Assembly (NCBI GenBank): GCA_020466095.1
Contig: CM035806.1
Location: 68,747,283-68,811,282, forward strand
Reading direction: 5' to 3'
DNA from: Chlorops oryzae
Taxonomy: Eukaryota; Arthropoda; Insecta; Diptera; Chloropidae
DNA length: 64,000 bases
Shown: one piece after another, positions 57,300 to 64,000 of the stretch
Layout of the letters: each line of letters opens with the position of its first letter
Position numbering within the stretch: the first letter of the stretch is position 1
Made by a program: the position numbers and the translations under genes
The notes under the pieces: generated by a model
Told to the model about the DNA's origin: nothing
What the model saw: the letters and a program-made list of their open reading frames with translations, nothing else
Database searches by the model: none

Positions 57300-57760
57300 A
57301 GTCAAATTTGCCAAAGGTGAATGTATCGCGAAAAGTGTCTCCGAGAATAAAGTTGAGTATTCACATTTGGCTATATCTCGTTAATCGTTGCATTTTTTAT
57401 TTTCCTGTCTATGACAAAAATTGTGGGGTAGAGTTGAAAAACACAGCTGTATTACTGTTTGACCCAAAGAAACTCCAGCTATGAACTACAAACTACGAAA
57501 ATCTCACCAAGCGTACAACTTTTTCCATCCTTTTTTAACATTTCTGTTCCGAAGCTGCCAAGCCGGTATAAAAGTCTGAAAATTTTTTGATTCAAATATA
57601 GAAAAATTCAAACTCGACTTGAACTGCATCCGAGCGCTCCTTGAAACTTTTGTGCCAGGGCAAAGAACATTTTTCAGTCATATTTTTGGCCAGCAATTCT
57701 TCCAAAAGGTGGCGAATCTTTAGTTTCGTCCTCCTACCATCGAAATTTCCTTGTATGTTT
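57300..57760 (+). repeat. Diverged relative of the 16.7-18.2 kb palindrome arm
   Basis: Blocks in the same order are 'tggctatatctcgttaatcg', 'ttttcctgtctatgacaaaaat', 'aagctgccaagccggta' and 'actgcatccgagcgctcctt'. They match 'tggctttatctcgtaaatgg', 'ttccctgtctttaacaaaga', 'agctcccaagccgtta' and 'actgtatccgagagctcctt' at 16.85-17.15 kb. Only one arm is present here. Confidence 0.6.
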
Positions 57761-58749
57761 TATTTTTTTTTTTTCGAAGAAACCCACCAAAAAAATTGGT
57801 ATTTATAAAGTCGGAGTCTGAGCCTTCATAATGAGCTCGTTTGGAAGTCCAAAATTAACGTGCTTCCTTCTTGCGAAAGCTGTCCTATATGAGTCGGAAA
57901 TACTATACCAACGAAGCTTATATTAGAGTCATATTTCAGCTAGCATTTGGAAGACTGCTTTATGGGAAGATTCATATACGAGTCTGATACAATTGATTAA
58001 AAAAAGATTCGAAAACAAATCTTCAATATATTTCAAATTGCAGACTCGAGTGGCCCATCCGAGGGAAATTTAAAAATAAAATTAAGTTAAAAATAACCAT
58101 ATTAATACAAAAGTTTTTGAATTGGGCTTCAGATTCAGGTACATTATCCGAGTCACAATGTTTGCATGTAAAAAAGCCTTTGATACTGATGGACTACTCG
58201 ACTACATGCCCAAATGCTATTTAAAAATCACCCCAAAATTTAATAAAGCTCCTACCACTAGTTAACACCGTTCCCAAGTCTATTCATATCCATAAACATG
58301 CTATATATTATATTAAGAATGAAAAGTTTTGACGGTCCACTGAATATTGCAAGCTGTGGTCCGCTCAAGGTGAATCATACGATTTGAACTTATTCCAACA
58401 GTTAATTTCAATGCTCAAACTAACAAGAAATATACTTCTTAAGTTTAACAAGTCGTTTTTGGCACTATTTGTAGCAGAAAGATGCACAATGTTATAAAAC
58501 GTAAAAAATTTTCACTTTTTCTTTTTTAAGCGCTTGCTTTTAAACAAAAACACGTGTGTTCAGATGGAAGCTTTATAGCTCACTGTTGACGTTAGCAGCG
58601 AAGTTTGCTCTAATATTAGTTTGACATTTGAACTGTCACAATTTAGTGAACATTCAAGTGATTCATTCTAAGTGACAGACCACTTAAGGTGACCTTACCC
58701 TATATGTATTGATAGTCAATTTTCCTTAAGCGTATAAGTACTAACGAGT
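57761..58749. other. Unassigned AT-rich sequence
   Basis: No element ends or frames with domains were recognised. Confidence 0.3.
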
Positions 58750-59160
58750 ATCCCTGCAGAAATATGGACTGACCCAAGTGTAGCCTTCGGTCGGTACCTC
58801 ATGTTACCACTACTAGTCCCTTCCTTATTCCATTTCAAATATTTTCAACTGACCTGCCTGTGCTTGGGGAGGGACTAGTCCGCAAAACGGCTGGTCATAG
58901 GTCAGTGTTTTTGGGTCAATTGTCTTAACTTTGTCTGGTTTTAGGCTAGTCAAATTAGGAAAATAGACAACAAATTTTTTATATATATTCTAAGTTGATG
59001 AACGTGTCATTTACAGACTACCCTTAAACCAACCCGTTTATTACCGACCGCCGGTTAGCCGAATTCGATGGAGCGAACTGCCATAATATAACCGGTATGG
59101 CTTGGACCGGTGAAAGGCCAGTCTTTATTAGGAAATTGACCGGCTCATTACTGCAGGGAT
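58750..59160. mobile_element. Possible MITE with ATCCCTGCAG ends
   Basis: ATCCCTGCAGAAATATGG (58750) and the complement of ATCCCTGCAGTAATGAG (59160) form inverted ends over 411 bp. Inside, 'actagtcccttcc' and its near complement 'gggagggactagtcc' form a second dyad. No target duplication was found. Confidence 0.5.
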
Positions 59161-60667
59161 GTTTGCTTCATCGAAAAAGACTTTTGGGTACCCCTGGCTT
59201 AGAAGCTTAACGTGAAATTTTCTTTTATTTTTCTCATTTTCTACACTCATTTCGGACTCATTTCCGACTCATTTCGGACTCTTATTTTGGAAAACTCCGA
59301 ATACGTTTGCTGGAAATCAAATTAAAATCGGAAACAAAATTTTCCAGAATCTGACTCAGTTTTCAAGAGTAAAATTTAATTATACAAATTTTCGAATTTT
59401 TGCATTATCCACCTCTTTAGCACAAAAGCCTTATTGCCACGTGCAACTTTTGACCGATTGCAAATATAATTACAACAAGCGCAGCACTTTCAACAACAAA
59501 ATTTCGAACTCGACATCACGGAAATATTTTCGCAATATGAAATGTGCGAACGAAAGGAATGAATTAAGGCGGGGGAAAAATCAAATTACAACAAATCTAC
59601 AATTGCAACCGGTAAAGTTGTTGATGGCGAAATAATTGTTTGCCAGTGCTGCAGCACTGCTCGACGTACACAGGCACGAGCAGGTTTAAATGCCAGCAGC
59701 AACAACCGCAGCCATTCAAACGACCAACTTCAATGGCAAACGTCAGTCAGGTGGATATTTTGTATGTTCATAAGCTTGCGTGGATCTCGCTGCTACCCAC
59801 TTCTTACTTCTCACCGCACACTGGTCGCTACCCACTGCATCATACCTCATGTGGAATGTGTGAACTTATGAGAAAGTTTTGCATTCTTTCAGGCACAACC
59901 ACATGCCCCAGTACACATTTCAAATGTGGCCAGCAAACTGTCCCTTTCATTTGTTCTACGGTCGTCGAAGGTTTGTTTTACATACCCTTCATTTGTTCAA
60001 CGTCGCCAGAGGGAAAATTAAGCATGAAATAAAAAACAAAATTGTACAAAAATTGCAAAAAATTAAACCGACTGCCAGATGAATGGATATGGTTGCAATT
60101 AAGCGCTTACACTTGTAGGAGTTCGAAACTTGCTTTTTCCTCATTTTTTTCCTTTTGTTCCTCTTTCTGTTCGACGTGATGCATTTATAGCAATAATTTT
60201 GTAATCAAATTAGCAAATTTGTAGGTAGAACGAGAACAAAATGTTTTAATAATCTGAGGAAATTTTCAAAGCTGCCGCGCGTCCTTTTCAGGCATGTTTC
60301 GACTCGAATTATCATTTAATTATTATGAAAATGTTCTCTCACGCAGGCTAAAGTGTTGGAAAACTGAAAAGTTTTTTTGTTTTGTTTTAATTATTTTCAA
60401 TTTTGTTTCGGTTTATTTTTTTTTTTTTTGTTTCATGTAAAAAGTTGGAGTGAGGTTTAATTAAAGACTTTAAATGTAAAATTAGAACTTTACATTTATA
60501 TGTATATGATTTGTTACTGGGTCTTCTCCGTGTTGTTGATTCATTTGATCATTTTAACAATAAAAATAATTCGAGATGCAAAAGTATGAAATTAATGAGC
60601 ACCATTGGAGTTACGATTGGGTCATGCACTCGAAAGAAGGAGGACATATTCTTCATCTCCATATAGA
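59161..60667. other. Unassigned sequence, possibly unique host DNA
   Basis: A patch of lower AT content at 59640-60000 has 130-codon and 67-codon open frames without domains. No splice-bounded exon could be argued. Confidence 0.3.
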
Positions 60668-61213
60668 AGGGGAGCCCAAGACAGGATTTTTGCAGTAACT
60701 CGAGCGTGTCAGAAAATAATATGGGGAGAAAGAATGCACCCTGTAATATGGCCCCACCATATATGAGCGTTCAATATTGAGGTGTACGTTGAGGGCAGCC
60801 CTTCAGATTAGTAAAAAAAAATCGATCCTCTGAAAAACTCGAGCGTGTCAGATTAAGAGAAGGTAAGTTGAGTAGATGTTAAAAAGTGTATATTTCAATT
60901 CTCTGACAATTTGAGCGTGGCATTGGGAAATAGGTGAGTACCAAAGATGCAAATAGAAATGGTCAACTCGAACGCGGTTGGTTTTTTTTTTTTATTTTGA
61001 AGCAAATCCTTTGAGGATCACGAGAAACGTATAATCTGATGTTTTTCGTGGGGAAAAGTGGGAAAACATGTCACATTTAATCACAATAGCTTTGGCTAGG
61101 TTGTAGTGTATCCAAATGATTTTGTGAATTTTAACTGTTTTTCTTCAAATATTTTGTTTCGTTTACCCTAATATAATTTAATATTCAACATATTCTCTCT
61201 CTTTCTCTCTCTT

Positions 61214-61215
<2 letters not shown>

Positions 61216-61255
<40 letters not shown>
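61216..61255. repeat. (AT)n microsatellite
   Basis: A run of about 20 AT dinucleotides, preceded by a CT-rich stretch and directly followed by the SINE target site. Confidence 0.95.
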
Positions 61256-61258
<3 letters not shown>

Positions 61259-61268
61259 TGTTTTGGTA

Positions 61269-61465
61269 GGTAGGTAGGTAGGTTGAAGTGGCTGCCACTT
61301 AGGCCGTTAATCGGCCCATTGTGATACCAAGGAGGTTTTCTTGTGTTTGAAAAACCAGTGCTAGGCTTGGAACATTACACTCCGTTTCGCCTGTGCCGGG
61401 AATCGAACCTCGGACCCTGGGATCAAGAGCATAGCACGCATCCCCTACGCTATCCCAGAGCCACA
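61269..61465 (-). mobile_element. tRNA-derived SINE with target duplication
   Basis: The minus strand begins with a tRNA-like head: TGGCTCTGGGATAGCGTAG (A-box-like) and GGTTCGATTCCC, a perfect B box about 40 bases later. A ~110-bp body follows, and the tail is (ACCT)n. TTGTTTTGGTA is repeated exactly on both sides (61258-61268, 61466-61476), an 11-bp duplication of L1-like insertion. No source LINE with the same 3' end is visible in the window. Confidence 0.88.
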
Positions 61466-61854
61466 TTGTTTTGGTAACATACATTTTAAAAAGAAACGAA
61501 AGAAAAAATTGGTCTTTAAATTGTCAGATTAACAATACGCCTCCATATAATTGTCAGATTATCATTCAGGGCGAGTATGACATCAAGTTGATCCCTCTGC
61601 ATAAAAATGTGACGCGCTCGAGAATCTCAAGGTTACCGTTTTTTTTTTATATTTTCAAAAATCATTCCCGAGCTTTGGCCACATCCAAAACGTCCGTCAT
61701 TGAAATAGGACACTTTTAGGAGTCCACTTTACATTCACTGTGAATATCTGACACGCTCGAGTAATTTTATTTTCTTTCTAGCTTTTCCACCTCTATTTAC
61801 GGCCAACCACCTCCAATTAAACGTCAGATTAATATATTATATATTGCTTATCAG

Positions 61855-63558
61855 TAGAGCTTGTCAAAAGTGTTAAATAAAAACCTGAAAATTGTTGTTA
61901 AAATGTTAAGGAAAAATGACGAAAAATGTTGGAAAAATTAAACTAAAATTTAAGGCGAAACTCCATTGACGACGGAAAGGACGGTTGTTGCTGTATACGG
62001 GGCAAAGGTGAAAATATTTGTGCGGGTTCCATTGAATCAATGTATTGAAATGTATTTAAATCGAAGCAGCTACATTTCTTTCGCCTAAAACGCCTGAAAT
62101 TTTCCGTCGTTTATGGAGTTAAGCCTTTATTCTTTTAATAATATGAACAGCGCTAGATAGCTTGCTCTTACAAATTGTATATAGAATATATTTTCAAACA
62201 GAAGAATTTAACAGCTACTCACTAAAAATTATCTCTTTAAAATAGACTAGTATTAATTCAAATATTTTAAAATACTCCTTGGCATTAATAATTAAATACA
62301 TTAAAACAAAAAAGTTAGGGCCAATATTACCAAACATATTTAAAAATATTTTAAAATTAAATTAAAAATTTTTTTATTTTAAATTTCATTTTCAATATGC
62401 AACTTTTTTAAGTATAGCAAAATGTGGCAGCACGCTCCACTGTCAGGGTAGTCAGTCAAATTCACAAATGATTGAAATATTATTTTAGAGCATGGAGCCG
62501 TGTGCGCGCGATTTTTCATCACTCTCATATCGCTGTAATCCGAATCCATAAATTTAAAGCTTTGCTTGTTTCGTTTTGCGCAGATTTTTTCGGTAAAATT
62601 TTAGAATGAATGTTATCAGCTGTTTTTCTACCGCCCAAAACAGGGCTGTTACCATATCTTTAAAAAAACTTAAAAGACCTGCTGAAGTAGTTTAAAATGT
62701 TTAAAAAAATATTTTAAAAATTTCGTTGGTGAAAATGAAAATCAGATTTTATTTTTAAAATTTTTTAAAATATGCTTGGTAATATTGGCCCTTAGTGCTG
62801 TATTTATGTTTCTGCTATCAACCCTTAATCAGAGATATGTATATAACTTATTTTGCTTGTATTTTATAAAATATCACCCCTGTGTGGAAGAGGAAAATGT
62901 CATAAAAGGCATACCAAGTAAGAATTGACGATCAATTCTGTCGAGTAAGTGTAAAAGCGAATGCAACTCCAAAAGGACATATCGATAGGAATTGACGGTC
63001 AACAATTGACTAGTGTAAAAGGCCTCAATGCGAAACTAACTCGTTTAGATGAAGTCATTCGTGTTTCGTTTTCTACCTTATTTTCTTCTTCTTTTTTTCA
63101 ACCTGCTTTGAAATAGTCTTTCTTGCCTAACATACTTTGAAAATGGAAATGAAGTGTGAGTAAATGTCAGAATATGAATGAATTTAGATCGCATGTAAAG
63201 TAATTTTTCTTTTGCTCTTTACTTCTTTTCCCAATAACCATCGATCAAATTACGGGTGATAGCAATTTTTACTTGTTTCGCTACTTGTTTCGATCTGAAA
63301 CACGTAGTTTCGAAGTGTTTCAGATGTCAACATTTTTATGGCGAATCCAGTGCTTCGAGCTGAAACACGTTCCGTCTGAAAATTCGACACAATATATTGG
63401 GAACAGAAATGGCATGAAATTAAAAAAAATTACTTTGAACGAACATGAGGAAAAATGTTAAAAATTCAAAATTCGCTAAAATTGTTGTCATTTCAAAAAT
63501 CTACCAAAAATTGTTAAAAATTGTTGTTTTAACATTTTAACATTTTTGACAAGCTCTA
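61855..63558. mobile_element. hAT-like non-autonomous element with perfect 8-bp duplication
   Basis: The ends are TAGAGCTTGTCAAAAGTGTT and the complement of TAGAGCTTGTCAAAAATGTT. CTTATCAG lies directly outside both ends (61847-61854, 63559-63566). 'aaaatgttaa' words recur just inside each end. The length is 1704 bp including a nested MITE. No transposase was recognised. The TAGAG terminus and 8-bp duplication fit hAT. Confidence 0.85.
62318..62791. mobile_element. PIF/Harbinger-like MITE with TTA duplication
   Basis: The ends are GGGCCAATATTACCAAACAT and the complement of GGGCCAATATTACCAAGCAT. TTA flanks both sides (62315-62317, 62792-62794). A 3-bp T/A-rich duplication with GGGCC-type ends is the Harbinger pattern. 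At 474 bp there is no coding capacity. Confidence 0.82.
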
Positions 63559-63779
63559 CTTATCAGGAACATAAAGCGCGTTTACTGTATCAATGTCTGA
63601 CGCGCTCGAGTATTGCAATGTGTCCATTTTTTACATATTTGACCATTCTTACACGCTCTCATCCCCATTAAAATGAAAAACTTTACATAGACTTTTTTTG
63701 TTTAAGAACGTAATCTTCACAATCCAATAAGTTTCCATGACGCTTTAGTAACTGAAAATTTAGCATCTCGGGCTCCCCT

Positions 63780-64000
63780 ACTAATATTCTTACCTCAATT
63801 TGAAGGAAAGGTTGAAGGAATAGATGGTACTGCAGTGGCCTTACCGCTTCTTATTTCTTTCTGAATTCGATATGAAAAACAGAGAAGTACATTTATTAAG
63901 CCTCTCTTTTCTCTAAATTTGCTGCCCTTGGATATTTACGTCAAAAGGGAAGCAATGAAGGCCTCATGCAGAAAACAGATAAATGGAGTTAAGCATAAAC
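63780..64000. other. Unassigned sequence at the window edge
   Basis: AT-rich, with no recognised feature. Confidence 0.3.

Larger units (their letters stand above)
60668..63779. mobile_element. Element with AGGGGAGCCC ends and inverted arrays of CTCGAGCGTGTCAG
   Basis: The ends AGGGGAGCCCAAGA (60668) and the complement of AGGGGAGCCCGAGA (63779) are inverted. The motif CTCGAGCGTGTCAG lies forward at 60699 and 60838 and in reverse at 61610, 61748 and 63597 (CTGACRCGCTCGAG; the 61610 copy starts with TGAC). 'gtcagatta' also recurs. No flanking duplication was found. Inside are a SINE and a hAT-like element with its own nested MITE. Confidence 0.62.

Noticed and set aside
59640..60082. Possible host exon (130-codon frame)
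   Set aside because: No splice sites of good quality at its edges, no domain, and competing frames are open too.
61379..61465. A true tRNA gene
   Set aside because: A and B boxes are present, but the acceptor stem does not pair, and the unit is flanked by a target duplication with a SINE body and tail.

Overview
The window looks like intron or intergenic DNA from a higher fly (Diptera, Brachycera). It is eukaryotic, AT-rich, and dominated by nested mobile elements. The strongest clade signal is two related families (called A and B here) with (GTCY)n tracts, sub-terminal inverted repeats and a terminal hairpin. That is the plan of the dipteran mini-me / DINE-1 (Helentron-like) elements. The genus is not determinable from the sequence alone; an acalyptrate fly such as a tephritid is only a guess.

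Only one stretch looks like a host gene. It is a 1.4 kb internal exon (37287-38692, + strand) between a good splice acceptor and a good donor, encoding a low-complexity extracellular-type region that runs into the first half of an immunoglobulin domain. Everything else may be intron or flank of that gene.

Layout. 1-4.9 kb: an A element split by a B element, then B copies in tandem and head-to-head. 5.6-8.2 kb: an element with 83-bp perfect terminal inverted repeats (TIRs) and a pogo-like MITE. 9.7-16.2 kb: A copies, a hAT MITE with a perfect 8-bp duplication, SINE-like tRNA modules, and an A copy (14.4 kb) that has picked up a GC-rich coding fragment. 16.5-18.6 kb: a long palindrome inside another TIR element. 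20.2-20.6 kb: a (CT)n tract. 21.3-25.3 kb: a palindromic element with ~980-bp arms, one arm split by a mariner with an intact 341-codon transposase frame; the other arm keeps the empty site. 25.9-27.0 kb: a decayed mariner. 29.7-32.5 kb: another palindrome, one arm split by a 1.7 kb element with GGGCATTTCC ends and a 4-bp duplication.

37.3-38.7 kb: the host exon. 39.0-42.3 kb: a decayed Jockey-like non-LTR element. 42.3-53.1 kb: a second Jockey-like element whose 3' and 5' parts are split apart by a hAT element (43.6-48.9 kb), which itself contains two A copies and another TIR element; the hAT transposase frame is broken by one stop codon. 54.1-57.2 kb: an element with GGGCGATTCC ends and five direct copies of a 14-bp motif, split by a deleted hAT. 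60.7-63.8 kb: an element with inverted arrays of a CTCGAGCGTGTCAG motif, containing a SINE, and a hAT-like element that itself contains a Harbinger-like MITE.

The candidates for undescribed biology are the non-autonomous elements with iterated sub-terminal motifs (30.5, 54.1 and 60.7 kb), the coding capture in the A element at 14.4 kb, and the palindromic elements whose second arm records the pre-insertion site. Coordinates of element ends were read by eye and may be off by a few bases.
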